Source of the DNA: Aldehydirespirator sp028819505
Lineage (GTDB): Bacteria; Actinomycetota; Acidimicrobiia; Acidimicrobiales; Aldehydirespiratoraceae
Reading direction: 5' to 3'
Assembly: GCA_965207755.1 (NCBI GenBank)
Contig: OZ242297.1
Coordinates: 2,542,001 to 2,606,000 of the forward strand
Length of the DNA stretch: 64,000 nucleotides
Each line of letters starts with the position of its first letter. Within the stretch, counting starts at the first letter, position 1. The notes beneath the pieces were generated by a model. That model searched no databases. It saw nothing but the letters and a program-made list of their open reading frames with translations, and was not told where the DNA came from. Positions 48,868-57,727 of the stretch are shown in pieces. A program made the translations under genes and the position numbers.

Positions 48868-50205
48868 TCAGGGGCTGCGTCGATAGGTGGTCGATAGGTG
48901 AGGGCCGTCGTGCTGCGGGATCGCAAAGAGCGGTTCAGCTTCGACCGCGGTGGCCTCGCGTCGGCGGCGAGGTGAGTTCCAGCGTCCTGGCGGGTCGGGG
49001 GGGCCGTGAATCGGCGGCGGGTCAGGCGCGCGGGCCGGGCCGTAGCGGATGCGCTCCGGGGGCGCGATCGTGTGCAGGTCGCCGTTGGGCACGACTCGCC
49101 AGCCGTGGTGGTGGACCTTGTCGTGGCATCCCCAGCACAGGAGCATCAGATTGTCGATGTCCGTGGGGCCGCCCTGGGACCTGGGCCGGATGTGATGCGC
49201 CTGGCACGCCGCGTAGTGCTCGTTGCAGCCCCCGCATCCGCCGTAGCGGGCGATCAGCGCGTCCATCTGAGCCTTGGTTGGCCGCGGCAGCGCGGGGCCT
49301 CGCCACAACGGGACGCCCTTGCTGCTGTAGACGATCCCGACGATCCTGGCGTTGCAGAAGTGCTCCTCGAGGACGCTCGGAGGAATCACTCCCCCGCCGG
49401 CGACCTCGGCGAACGCCTTGTCTCCCTCCGGGTTCAAGTGCTGCACGATGGCGACGTCAGCCGAAGATGCTCCCTGGCCTACCTCGACGGTGCTCGTCGC
49501 AGTCAGCGTGTCCAACGCATCGGCGAGACGCTGAGAGAGGCTGCGCTTCTCGCCGCCCGGGCTGTTGAGGTCGCACCGTCGCAGCCGCTCGGCCTCCTTC
49601 AGGAGCCGCTTGTGCAGTTTGGCGCCGGCTACCGGATCGAGCTCGCCCCGCAGGTGCATCATGCCGTCGCCGTCGTCCGTCCAGATACTGAGCCGGCGGC
49701 GGGCCCGCTGACGCCGGTAGGCGCCTTCGCCACCGTCATCCTGGCGCTGCACCGCCCACCGGTTCGCCTCCCGCACGAATTGGTCCGGCGACAGCGACGC
49801 AGCCTTCTCGAGCAAGTCGCCGTCCTGCCGGACCTGATCAGCGCTGGTCTTCTCCGAGGCCTGAGCGAGGGTCCTGGCGTTGGCCATCGGTATCTCGCCG
49901 TCCGTCACCGCATCGCGCAGGCCGGGCATCGACTGCAACTGCTCGACGGTCTTGACCTGCACGGCTGCATCCCTGCGGGCCAGTCCCGCGGCCTGGGCCA
50001 GCACCCCGGCCCCGCCGTCGCCGTGCCGCTCGCCAGCAGCCACGAGCGCGGCCGCATCGGCCTGCAACACCGCCACCTGCGCCGCGAACGACTTCGATTC
50101 CGACAGCACCCGCCGGGCATCCGTAGTCGATGCGCCCCCCGAGTTGACCAGACGGATCAACTCCGCCAGCCCCTCCCGCACTTGCTGTGCCGCTTCCAAC
50201 ACCAT
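48868..50205 (-). CDS. DUF222 and HNH-endonuclease domain protein (second copy)
   Basis: A 445-residue paralogue of the protein at 4.6-6.1 kb. The two share the full layout: DUF222 helices (GDGGAGVLAQAAGLARRDAA, KTVEQLQSMPGLRDAVTDG), the ANRWAVQRQDDGGEGAYRRQ and WTDDGDGMMHLRGELDPVAG blocks, then the HNH nuclease CGGCNEHYAACQAHHIRPRS and GGPTDIDNLMLLCWGCHDKV. Both CxxC knuckles and the HH pair are present. It lacks the 13-residue tail repeat of its relative and ends in a Pro/Arg-rich tail. ATG at 50205. It shares a short divergent promoter region with the next gene. Confidence 0.86.
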   Translation of the reverse strand: MVLEAAQQVREGLAELIRLVNSGGASTTDARRVLSESKSFAAQVAVLQADAAALVAAGERHGDGGAGVLAQAAGLARRDAAVQVKTVEQLQSMPGLRDAVTDGEIPMANARTLAQASEKTSADQVRQDGDLLEKAASLSPDQFVREANRWAVQRQDDGGEGAYRRQRARRRLSIWTDDGDGMMHLRGELDPVAGAKLHKRLLKEAERLRRCDLNSPGGEKRSLSQRLADALDTLTATSTVEVGQGASSADVAIVQHLNPEGDKAFAEVAGGGVIPPSVLEEHFCNARIVGIVYSSKGVPLWRGPALPRPTKAQMDALIARYGGCGGCNEHYAACQAHHIRPRSQGGPTDIDNLMLLCWGCHDKVHHHGWRVVPNGDLHTIAPPERIRYGPARAPDPPPIHGPPDPPGRWNSPRRRREATAVEAEPLFAIPQHDGPHLSTTYRRSP

Positions 50206-50245
50206 GCACACATCATGCCATAGGGGTGTGACATCTGGCAAGCAT

Positions 50246-50284
50246 TGTCAGGATGTTTCAATATTTGTTATGATGATCCTGACA
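50246..50284. promoter_or_regulatory. Inverted repeat in a divergent promoter region
   Basis: TGTCAGGAT at 50246-50254 and ATCCTGACA at 50276-50284, a perfect nine-base inverted repeat with a 21-bp AT-rich centre (TTTCAATATTTGTTATGATG). It sits between the divergent HNH gene and the gene at 50305, with half-sites about two helical turns plus apart, as expected for a dimeric or paired regulator. Confidence 0.5.
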
Positions 50285-50304
50285 CAATCTGAGGAGGCAA
50301 GCTG

Positions 50305-50748
50305 ATGGCAGGCACGATTCCCTTCGGCCGCGACTCGTGGGTTGCGGTGAATCTGTATTCGATGCGCACCGACGGACGCCAGACCCTGACTCTCGACGGT
50401 GTGCCGCCGCCGGACTACAGCCCGCAGCGCACCGTGGACTACCTCGACAGGTACGAGGACGGTCCCCACGAGCTCGGCATCGGCGGGACGTTCTACTTGA
50501 TCAAGACCAACGAGCCCCCACCGCCGGATCTGGTCTCAGCACTGATAGAGGCCCTCACTGCCAGAGGCCGCGGCCGCTGGCTGAGGGTCGTGCGCGAACC
50601 GGTGCGCGCCCACACATTCCAGCTGTGGGACGCAGAGGGCCGCCTCCTCGACGAGGAGCGTCCGAAATGCATCTGCGGCGGAGGCATCGCCGTGGACCCC
50701 GACACGGTGGTCTGCTGGTCCGGCGCCGAGATCTTCGAAGCAACCTGA
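50305..50748 (+). CDS. Protein of unknown function
   Basis: A 147-residue cytoplasmic protein that I do not recognise. It begins MAGTIPFGRDSWVAVNLYSM after GAGGAGG eight bases before the ATG, a strong ribosome site. The middle is beta-rich (GTFYLIKTNEPPPPDLVSAL). The end has a C-x-C-GGG patch, CICGGGIAVDPDTVVCW, that may bind metal. It is divergent from the DUF222/HNH gene and shares its control region. Confidence 0.65.
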   Translation: MAGTIPFGRDSWVAVNLYSMRTDGRQTLTLDGVPPPDYSPQRTVDYLDRYEDGPHELGIGGTFYLIKTNEPPPPDLVSALIEALTARGRGRWLRVVREPVRAHTFQLWDAEGRLLDEERPKCICGGGIAVDPDTVVCWSGAEIFEAT

Positions 50749-50926
50749 CATTGTCCTGCTCATCTATGCCGCCCCACGTTGGCGTCGTGCCGCTTGGCAA
50801 GGATTGGCTCACGCGCTGTGGTTGAGCGTGCGTGTCTGCAACGTTCAGTCCGGGAGAGATTCGGCAACATTGCTACGGTTGTGCCGTGGCAAACAGTGAT
50901 CGCTCGGCACGGTCGCTGCATGTGCC

Positions 50927-51349
50927 GTGGGAGAGGCGGCTGAAGCCCTCGCTGGACTCTGTGAGCTTCACTCCGGGCAGCCGCTCGGACTGCTCGACTA
51001 CAAGAGCATGTTCGAACAGCGTGGTGAAGTTGACCTATCCGCGATCGAGGAGCGAGCGCAGGAAGCGAGCCGGGTCGTAGCTCTATCGCGGCGGCTTCTT
51101 GATGCCATGGCCGACCTAACGCGCGACCTTGGACCGTTGACGGCAAGTCAACTGCTCCTAACCATGTACCACCAGGACCGAGATGACCTGCCAACCGCGG
51201 CCGATATTGATGAGGTGCTGGCGTCGCTTGCCTCGCCGCTGGTTGGCGCCATCCAGGGTGAAGCCGCAACGGGCTACGTGCTGGCGTGCTCGCCCACGGT
51301 GACCGCGGAGCGGCTGCAAATTCTCGGAGAGGCGCTGTCCGACGGCTGA
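50927..51349 (+). CDS. Protein of unknown function, 140 residues
   Basis: From GTG at 50927 the protein reads GEAAEALAGLCELHSGQPLG and is almost wholly helical, with VDLSAIEERAQEASRVVALS and RRLLDAMADLTRDLGPLTAS. Codon choice is less GC-biased than in neighbouring core genes, hinting at transfer. No known family seen. Another frame (50832-51080) overlaps its start; this one is preferred for its longer regular amphipathic helices. Confidence 0.5.
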   Translation: MGEAAEALAGLCELHSGQPLGLLDYKSMFEQRGEVDLSAIEERAQEASRVVALSRRLLDAMADLTRDLGPLTASQLLLTMYHQDRDDLPTAADIDEVLASLASPLVGAIQGEAATGYVLACSPTVTAERLQILGEALSDG

Positions 51350-51374
51350 GACTCTCGGTCTCGAGTTGTCCTGG

Positions 51375-51638
51375 TCAGCTTGGGCGGTAGGCGTGTCGGC
51401 GGTGCTGGACCCGGTGGACTATGACGACCGCTTCGCTCTCCAGGATCTCGTAGACGACGCGGTAGTCGCCGCGGCGGGCTGATCGCAATCCCTCGAGTTC
51501 GTCGCCGAGCGGCTTGCCGGCCCGATGAGGGTTCTCGGCGATCGGGCCGAAGATCGTCTCCAGCGCGGCCTGACGCACCTTGTCGGGTAGGCGGTTGAGA
51601 TGGCGGAGGCCTGAGGCCGCGATCTTGATCTCGTACAC
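51375..51638 (-). CDS. relE: RelE/ParE-family toxin
   Basis: An 87-residue toxin that would cut mRNA on the ribosome. MYEIKIAASGLRHLNRLPDK, PHRAGKPLGDELEGLRSARR and GDYRVVYEILESEAVVIVHR match the RelE core, and the C-terminal VQHRRHAYRPS holds the basic catalytic patch with R and Y. It follows the antitoxin gene by nine bases on the minus strand. It looks complete. Confidence 0.9.
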   Translation of the reverse strand: MYEIKIAASGLRHLNRLPDKVRQAALETIFGPIAENPHRAGKPLGDELEGLRSARRGDYRVVYEILESEAVVIVHRVQHRRHAYRPS

Positions 51639-51647
51639 CGAGCATCC

Positions 51648-51914
51648 TCAGATGTGATCGCGCAGGCGCAGCAGCTTTCCCTCGGCGGCTTCTCGTCGTG
51701 ACTCCCGTATCGACTCCATCAGCTCCGGATCGCTCATGATGTCGAGAGTCTCCTCGAGCGATTCGAGGTCGTCGGGACTCATCAGAACGAACGAGGGCCG
51801 GCCGTTGCGGGTCACCAAGATGCGATCGTGCTGACGCTCCACCCGATCGGCCATCTCTGAGAGATGAGCCTTCACCTCGGAGAACGGGAGCGTGTCAGTC
51901 ACGAAGGGGAGCAT
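51648..51914 (-). CDS. relB: RelB/Phd-type antitoxin
   Basis: An 88-residue antitoxin. TLPFSEVKAHLSEMADRVER, QHDRILVTRNGRPSFVLMSP and DDLESLEETLDIMSDPELME are the Phd/YefM DNA-binding and toxin-binding parts. ATG at 51914. The upstream 40 bp (TTGACAACCCATG region read on plus) is AT-rich and probably holds the autoregulated promoter. Intact, with an intact toxin partner, so this is a likely active pair. Confidence 0.88.
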   Translation of the reverse strand: MLPFVTDTLPFSEVKAHLSEMADRVERQHDRILVTRNGRPSFVLMSPDDLESLEETLDIMSDPELMESIRESRREAAEGKLLRLRDHI

Positions 51915-51943
51915 AGTTCATGATAATGAGTTGACAACCCATG

Positions 51944-54013
51944 TTATCCGCGGATCTCGGCTAGTTCCCGGCGTAGGTCCTTGATCTCGTCCCGTAGGCG
52001 GGCGGCGTACTCGAAGCGCAGGTCGCCGGCGGCCTCGCGCATCTCCTCGTCCAGCGTGCGGATCAGGCGCTCAAGCTCGGCGTCGGGCAGGTCGCCCAGG
52101 TCCGGGCCCTCCCGCCGGCGGCGGGCATCAGCCAGCCCCCGACGCTCGCCGCCCACGTCGGCGTCCGGCACCGGAGCGGAGTCGCGGTCCGGGCGGATCA
52201 TGGCCAGGATGTCGGTGACCGCCTTGCGGACGGTGGTCGGGTCGATCCCGTGAGCCTCGTTGTGGGCCTCCTGGAGGCCGCGGCGCCGCATCGTCTCCGA
52301 GATGGCCCGCCGCATCGAGTCGGTGACCACGTCGGCGTACATCACCACCTGGCCGTCCACGTTTCGGGCCGCCCGCCCGATGGTCTGGATCAGCGACGTC
52401 TCGCTGCGCAGGAAGCCCTCCTTGTCGGCGTCGAGGATGGCCACCAGCGACACCTCGGGCAGGTCCAATCCCTCGCGCAGCAGGTTGATCCCCACCAGCA
52501 CGTCGAACTCCCCCAGCCTCAGGTCCCGCAGGATCTCGATGCGGCGCACGGTGTCCACCTCGCTGTGCAGGTACCGCACCCGCAGCCCGAGCTCCAGCAG
52601 GTAGTCGGTGAGGTCCTCGGCCATCTTCTTGGTGAGGGTGGTCACCAGCACCCGCTGGCCCTGCTCCACCCGCTGGCCGATCATCTCGTGCAGGTCGTCG
52701 ATCTGGCCCTTGGTCGGCTTCACCACCACCTCGGGATCGACCAGCCCGGTGGGGCGCACGATCTGCTCCACCACCTGCTCGGAGACCTGCAGCTCGTAGT
52801 CCCCGGGCGTGGCCGACATGAAGATCACCTGGTTGAGCCGGCTCATCACCTCCTCGAAGCGCAGCGGGCGGTTGTCGGCCGCCGACGGCAGCCGGAACCC
52901 GTGGTCGATCAGGGTCTCCTTGCGGCTGCGGTCGCCCTCGTACTGGCCGTGGAGCTGGGGCACGGCCACGTGCGACTCGTCGATCACCATCAGGAAGTCG
53001 CCGGGGAAGTAGTCGAGCAGCGTGTAGGGCGACTCGCCCGGACCCCGGCCGTCGATGGGCGCGGAGTAGTTCTCGATGCCGTTGCAGTAGCCGAGCTCGG
53101 CCATCATCTCGAGGTCGTAGCCGGTGCGCATCTGCAGCCGCTGGGCCTCCAGCAGCTTGCCCTCTCGCTCGAAGTGGGCCAGGCGCGCGGCCAGTTCCAC
53201 TTCGATGCGCTCGATGGCGGCCTGCATCCGCTCCGCGCTGGTGGCGTAGTGGGTGGCCGGGAACACGACCAGGTCGTCCAGGGTCTCCAGCCGCTCGCCG
53301 GTCACCGGGTCGACGACCGTGATGCGGTCCACCTCGTCTCCGAAGAGCTCGATCCGCACCGCGGTCTCGTCGTAGGCCCGGTGGATCTCGATGGTGTCGC
53401 CCCTCACCCGGAACCTGCCCCTCGTCAGGTTCATGTCGTTGCGCTCGTACTGGATGTCCACCAGGCGGCGCAGGATCGACCGCTGGTCGTAGGTGGCGCC
53501 CCGGTGCAGCACGAGCAGCTGGGTCTCGTACTCCTCGGGGGAGCCGAGCCCGTAGATGGCCGACACCGACGCCACCACGATGGTGTCGCGGCGGGTGAGC
53601 AGCGCCGAGGTGGCCGAGTGGCGCAGCCGGTCGATCTCGTCGTTCACCGACGAGTCCTTCTCGATGTAGGTGTCGCTGGCCGGCATGTACGCCTCGGGCT
53701 GGTAGTAGTCGTAGTAGCTGACGAAGTACTCCACCCGGTTGTTCGGGAACAGCTCCCGCAGCTCGTTGGCCAGCTGGGCGGCCAGCGACTTGTTGGGGGC
53801 CAGCACCAGCGTGGGCCGCTGGGCCCGCTCGATGGTCCAGGCGATGGTGGCGCTCTTGCCCGAGCCGGTGATGCCCAGCAGCGTCTGGAACCGGTGCCCG
53901 GCGGCGACGCCGGCGGCCAGGGCCTCGATGGCCTTGGGCTGGTCGCCGGCGGGCTCGAACGGGGCCACCACCTCGAAGGCCTTCCGATCGCTGGGCACGG
54001 TCACCGGCGGCAT
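51944..54013 (-). CDS. uvrB: Excinuclease ABC subunit B
   Basis: A 689-residue helicase-like damage-verification protein. Walker A is LLGITGSGKSATIAWTIERA; the beta-hairpin that probes DNA is YYDYYQPEAYMPASDTYIEK; motif II is DFLMVIDESHVAVPQ; helicase motifs V and VI are DVLVGINLLREGLDLPEVSL and QTIGRAARNVDGQVVMYAD. The C-terminal UVR motif is AAGDLRFEYAARLRDEIKDL. In motif I, SATIAW replaces the common TFTMA. ATG at 54013. Its upstream leader is the eight-copy dispersed repeat, starting one base before the ATG. Confidence 0.97.
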   Translation of the reverse strand: MPPVTVPSDRKAFEVVAPFEPAGDQPKAIEALAAGVAAGHRFQTLLGITGSGKSATIAWTIERAQRPTLVLAPNKSLAAQLANELRELFPNNRVEYFVSYYDYYQPEAYMPASDTYIEKDSSVNDEIDRLRHSATSALLTRRDTIVVASVSAIYGLGSPEEYETQLLVLHRGATYDQRSILRRLVDIQYERNDMNLTRGRFRVRGDTIEIHRAYDETAVRIELFGDEVDRITVVDPVTGERLETLDDLVVFPATHYATSAERMQAAIERIEVELAARLAHFEREGKLLEAQRLQMRTGYDLEMMAELGYCNGIENYSAPIDGRGPGESPYTLLDYFPGDFLMVIDESHVAVPQLHGQYEGDRSRKETLIDHGFRLPSAADNRPLRFEEVMSRLNQVIFMSATPGDYELQVSEQVVEQIVRPTGLVDPEVVVKPTKGQIDDLHEMIGQRVEQGQRVLVTTLTKKMAEDLTDYLLELGLRVRYLHSEVDTVRRIEILRDLRLGEFDVLVGINLLREGLDLPEVSLVAILDADKEGFLRSETSLIQTIGRAARNVDGQVVMYADVVTDSMRRAISETMRRRGLQEAHNEAHGIDPTTVRKAVTDILAMIRPDRDSAPVPDADVGGERRGLADARRRREGPDLGDLPDAELERLIRTLDEEMREAAGDLRFEYAARLRDEIKDLRRELAEIRG

Positions 54014-54375
54014 GTCACCCGCTCTTGTTCGCTTCGCTCACGGGCCGCTCGGCCACTGGTCACCCGCTCTTGTTCGCTTCGCTCACGGGCCGCTCGGGCC
54101 ACTGGTCACCCGCTCTTGTTCGCTTCGCTCACGGGCCGCTCGGGCCCTGGTCACCCGCTCTTGTTCGCTTCGCTCACGGGCCGCTCGGGCCCTGGTCACC
54201 CGCTCTTGTTCGCTTCGCTCACGGGCCGCTCGGCCACTGGTCACCCGCTCTTGTTCGCTTCGCTCACGGGCCGCTCGGGCCCTGGTCACCCGCTCTTGTT
54301 CGCTTCGCTCACGGGCCGCTCGGCCACTGGTCACCCGCTCTTGTTCGCTTCGCTCACGGGCCGCTCGGGCCCTGG
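54014..54375 (-). repeat. ERSEQE-type repeat, eight tandem copies of 45-46 bp, against the uvrB start
   Basis: Eight units of GTCACCCGCTCTTGTTCGCT, then TCGCTCACGGGCCGCTCGG and a short variable junction (GCCACTG, GGCCACTG or GGCCCTG). All copies share TTCG rather than TGCG. The array directly abuts the uvrB ATG, so any uvrB ribosome site lies inside the first unit. Confidence 0.95.
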
Positions 54376-54426
54376 GTCCCGATCGTACCGACGCGGCTCT
54401 GGTCCGGGCCATGGACCGGCTCGTTC

Positions 54427-54467
54427 TTGATGTAGTTGTTCCGCTCTGAGACGGACAACTGCATCAA
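54427..54467. promoter_or_regulatory. Imperfect inverted repeat upstream of lacZ
   Basis: TTGATGTAGTTGTTCCG and CGGACAACTGCATCAA form long arms with one mismatch and one bulge around an eight-base centre CTCTGAGA. It lies 37 bp before the lacZ GTG and may be an operator or an RNA hairpin. No T-run follows. Confidence 0.5.
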
Positions 54468-54504
54468 GTTGCGGCAAGGGTGCCTCACGTTACGGTTCCG
54501 CCCC

Positions 54505-57453
54505 GTGCTGCCGGTGATCGGAGAGCGAGGGCCCTGGGCGGACCCGTCGGCGCTGGAGATGAACCGGCTCGCCATGCATGTCCCGCTGTCGGGGTTCCGC
54601 CGCCAGGAACTCGACGGCCTGTGGTCGCTCGAGCTCTTCAACAGCCCCGACGAGGTCCCGGCCGGCGCACTGACCGGCATCCGACCGAACGCCGTGCGGG
54701 TGGCCGTGCCCGGCAACTGGACCATGCAGGACCTCTCGAACGCTGATGGCGAGATGTTCGCGGACAAACCCCACTACACCAACGTCCGGATGCCGTTCGA
54801 CGGCCCGCCGCCGCGACTGCCGGACCGGAACCCGGCGGGCGTCTACCGCCGGACGGTGACGGTGCCCGCCGACTGGCGTGACAAGCGGACCGTCCTTCAT
54901 GTGGGCGGCGCGGAGAGCGTGCATGCGGTGTACGTCAACGGCCGGTTCGCGGGGTACGGCACCGACAGCCGCCTGCCCAGCGAGTACGAGGTCGGCCGTC
55001 TGCTGACCCAGGAGGCCAACGATCTGGCCATTGTCGTGATCCGGTACAGCGCCCACAGCTATATCGAGGACCAGGACCAGTGGTGGATGGCCGGCCTGCA
55101 CCGCTCGGTGTGGATCGAGTCGCGTCCCAGCGTCCATGTCGGCGACATCCGCGTGGCGACCGACTTCGATCCGGCCACGGGCGCAGGGACGGTCGCGGCG
55201 ACGGCTGCGGTCGACTTCGGCGGCGACCCGGAGCCGGGCTGGTCGATTCGGTTCGAGCTGCACGATCCCTCCGGTGTCCGGGCAGGTCCCGACACCGATG
55301 CGTCGGTGCCGCACGACGGCCGTTCACCGGCCACCGGATCCGGGGCGGACGACTCCGGGACGGGCACGCGGCCAGGCTCAGTTCCGGCCGGGGCGACCGG
55401 CCCCGGAGCGGGCGCGCGGTGGGACCTCGAACAGGCCGAGGCGTGGAGCGCGGAGACGCCCCGGCTCTACACGCTCGCTGCCGAGTTGGTGGATCCCGGC
55501 GGGAGCGTCATCCAGAGCGAGACGCAGCGGGTCGGGCTGCGCAGGGTCGAGGTACGCGACCGGCAGTTGCTGGTGAACGGCCAGCCGATCCGGGTCTTCG
55601 GGGTGAACCGCCACGACCATCACCCCGACACGGGCAAGGCCGTGACCGTCGAGGACGTGCGGGACGACCTGCGATTGATGCGGCTCCACAACATCAACGC
55701 CGTGCGGACGTCGCACTACCCCAACGACGATGCCTTCTACGCGCTCTGCGACGAACTGGGCTTCTACGTCGTGGACGAGGCCAACATCGAGGGCCACGCT
55801 TACGAGGACTCCATCTGTGACGACGCCGCCTACCGGGACGCATTCGTGGACCGCGGCGCCCGCATAGTCCAACGGGACCGCAACCATCCGTCGGTGATCG
55901 TGTGGAGCCTCGGCAACGAGACCGGCTGCGGCGCCAATCACGACGCCATGGCCGGATGGATCCGGGAAGCGGACCCGACCCGGCCCCTGCACTACGAGCC
56001 GGCTATCGACCTCCGGGGCTGGGAGGAAGGCGGCGAGACCGCCACCGACATCGTGTGCCCCATGTACCCGCGGATCGATGCCATCCGCAGCTATGGCGAG
56101 GCCGGCACCGGCCGGAGGCCGCTGATCATGTGCGAGTACAGCCACGCCATGGGCAACAGCAACGGCTCGCTGGCCGACTACTGGGACGTGATCGAGGCGA
56201 CCCCCGGTCTCCAGGGGGGCTTCCTGTGGGAGTGGAAGGACCAGGCCCTGCGCCAGCGCCTCCCGGACGGCACGGTGAGGCTCGCCTACGGCGGCCAGTT
56301 CGGAGACGCCCCCCATGACGGCAACTTCGTGGCCGACGGGCTCGTGTCCGCCGACCTGGAGCCCCACCCGGCCATGCGGGAGGTCGCCTGGGTTTACCGG
56401 CCGGTCGTGGTCACCGGCGACGGCCGCGGTCTGCGGATCGAGAACCGGCGGGCCTTCACGGGCCTCGCGGAACTGCGGGCCGGCTGGGAGCTGCTCGTGG
56501 ACGGCGAGGTCGCCGATAGCGGTGTGCTGGCCGTGCCCGAGGTCGCCGGGCACGCATCTGCGACGATCCCCCTCCCGGAGGCCGCGCTCGATCCGGATCC
56601 GGACCGCGACGCACATCTCACCGTCCGATGGGAGACCGTTCACGACACCTGGTTCGCGCCGGCGGGCCATGTGGTGTCCTGGGACCAAGTCGAGCTGGCC
56701 TGCGCCGGCAACCCGGCGAGGCGACACCCCGATGGCTCGCCGGCCGACCACCTGGTCTCCCCCACTCTCAACCTGTGGCGAGCCCCGACCGACAACGACG
56801 GCTTCAAGCTGATGCCCGAGCTCTCGGAGCGCCTCGGGGTGGGCGGCCAGGCCCTCCGCCGGTGGAGGCAGGTCGGCCTCCACAGCCGGCCGGCCGACGA
56901 GCTGGTCGCACACCGTGTGCAGGTCGAGCGCGACGATCACGGCACCATCTACCGGCACACGGTCGAAGTGCCGGAAGCGCTGGCCGACCTGCCCCGGATC
57001 GGTGTCCGGTTCGAGCTGCCTCCCCGGTTCCGCGGGCTGCGCTGGTACGGGCGGGGCCCCCACGAGAACTACCCGGACCGGAACCGGAGCGCGACGATGG
57101 GCGTCTGGCACGGCCCGCCCGACGAGCTGCCCTACCTGGTGCCTCAGGAGTTCGGGCTGCGCACCGGCTGCCGGTGGCTGGAGATCATCGACCCGGCCGG
57201 CGGCGAGGCGGTCCGCATCGACGCCCTGCGACCCAGCACAATGCACTTCTCGGCGATCCATCACCGGGCCTCTGACCTGTTCGAGGCGTCGACCCAGTCC
57301 GAGGTCCGGCGCCGCGACGGCCTGGTCGTGTGCCTCGACGCCGCCCACCGGGGCCTGGGCACTGCCAGCTGCGGACCAAGTGTGCTGCCCGAGTACCGGA
57401 TCGCATCCGGGCGCCACGAGTTCGCCTACCGGGTGAGCGTTTTCCTGGCCTGA
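54505..57453 (+). CDS. lacZ: Beta-galactosidase, GH2 (LacZ type)
   Basis: A 982-residue retaining beta-galactosidase with the five-domain LacZ layout. Opening landmarks are PWADPSALEMNRLAMHVPLS and LDGLWSLELF; the jellyroll domain follows, with VYVNGRFAGYGTDSRLPSEY. Catalytic acid/base is E472 in VWSLGNETGCGANHD and nucleophile E544 in IMCEYSHAMGNSNGSLADYW, spaced as in E. coli LacZ. The C-terminal beta-sandwich contains WYGRGPHENYPDRNRSATMG. GTG at 54505 is chosen because family homology begins within 10 residues; an ATG at 54436 lies in the inverted repeat. No signal peptide, so cytoplasmic. The 3' end seeds the following 36-bp array. Confidence 0.94.
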   Translation: MLPVIGERGPWADPSALEMNRLAMHVPLSGFRRQELDGLWSLELFNSPDEVPAGALTGIRPNAVRVAVPGNWTMQDLSNADGEMFADKPHYTNVRMPFDGPPPRLPDRNPAGVYRRTVTVPADWRDKRTVLHVGGAESVHAVYVNGRFAGYGTDSRLPSEYEVGRLLTQEANDLAIVVIRYSAHSYIEDQDQWWMAGLHRSVWIESRPSVHVGDIRVATDFDPATGAGTVAATAAVDFGGDPEPGWSIRFELHDPSGVRAGPDTDASVPHDGRSPATGSGADDSGTGTRPGSVPAGATGPGAGARWDLEQAEAWSAETPRLYTLAAELVDPGGSVIQSETQRVGLRRVEVRDRQLLVNGQPIRVFGVNRHDHHPDTGKAVTVEDVRDDLRLMRLHNINAVRTSHYPNDDAFYALCDELGFYVVDEANIEGHAYEDSICDDAAYRDAFVDRGARIVQRDRNHPSVIVWSLGNETGCGANHDAMAGWIREADPTRPLHYEPAIDLRGWEEGGETATDIVCPMYPRIDAIRSYGEAGTGRRPLIMCEYSHAMGNSNGSLADYWDVIEATPGLQGGFLWEWKDQALRQRLPDGTVRLAYGGQFGDAPHDGNFVADGLVSADLEPHPAMREVAWVYRPVVVTGDGRGLRIENRRAFTGLAELRAGWELLVDGEVADSGVLAVPEVAGHASATIPLPEAALDPDPDRDAHLTVRWETVHDTWFAPAGHVVSWDQVELACAGNPARRHPDGSPADHLVSPTLNLWRAPTDNDGFKLMPELSERLGVGGQALRRWRQVGLHSRPADELVAHRVQVERDDHGTIYRHTVEVPEALADLPRIGVRFELPPRFRGLRWYGRGPHENYPDRNRSATMGVWHGPPDELPYLVPQEFGLRTGCRWLEIIDPAGGEAVRIDALRPSTMHFSAIHHRASDLFEASTQSEVRRRDGLVVCLDAAHRGLGTASCGPSVLPEYRIASGRHEFAYRVSVFLA

Positions 57454-57702
57454 GCCGCCGCCTACCGGGTGAGCGCCACACCGGCCTGAGCCGCCGCCTA
57501 CCGGGTGAGCGCCACACCGGCCTGAGCCGCCGCCTACCGGGTGAGCGCCACACCGGCCTGAGCCGCCGCCTACCGGGTGAGCGCCACACCGGCCTGAGCC
57601 GCCGCCTACCGGGTGAGCGTCACACCGGCCTGAGCCGCCGCCTACCGGGTGAGCGCCACACCGGCATGAGCCGCCGCCTACCGGGTGAGCGTCACACCGG
57701 CA
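57451..57702. repeat. 36-bp tandem repeat, seven copies, derived from the lacZ 3' end
   Basis: Units TGAGCCGCCGCCTACCGGGT then GAGCGCCACACCGGCC start at 57451, 57487, 57523, 57559, 57595, 57631 and 57667. Each recreates GCC-TAC-CGG-GTG-AGC ... GCC-TGA, the last codons and stop of lacZ (AYRVS...A-stop). The final units carry CGTCACACC and CATGAG variants. Confidence 0.95.
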
Positions 57703-57727
57703 CGAATCGCCGCTGGCCGCTCGGACT

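Noticed and set aside
54014..54375. CRISPR-like array
   Set aside because: Repeats are directly joined with no unique spacers, no cas genes are present, and the same sequence is dispersed elsewhere.
52250..54430. 726-residue plus-strand ORF
   Set aside because: Antisense to uvrB and then the repeat array; no recognisable domain.
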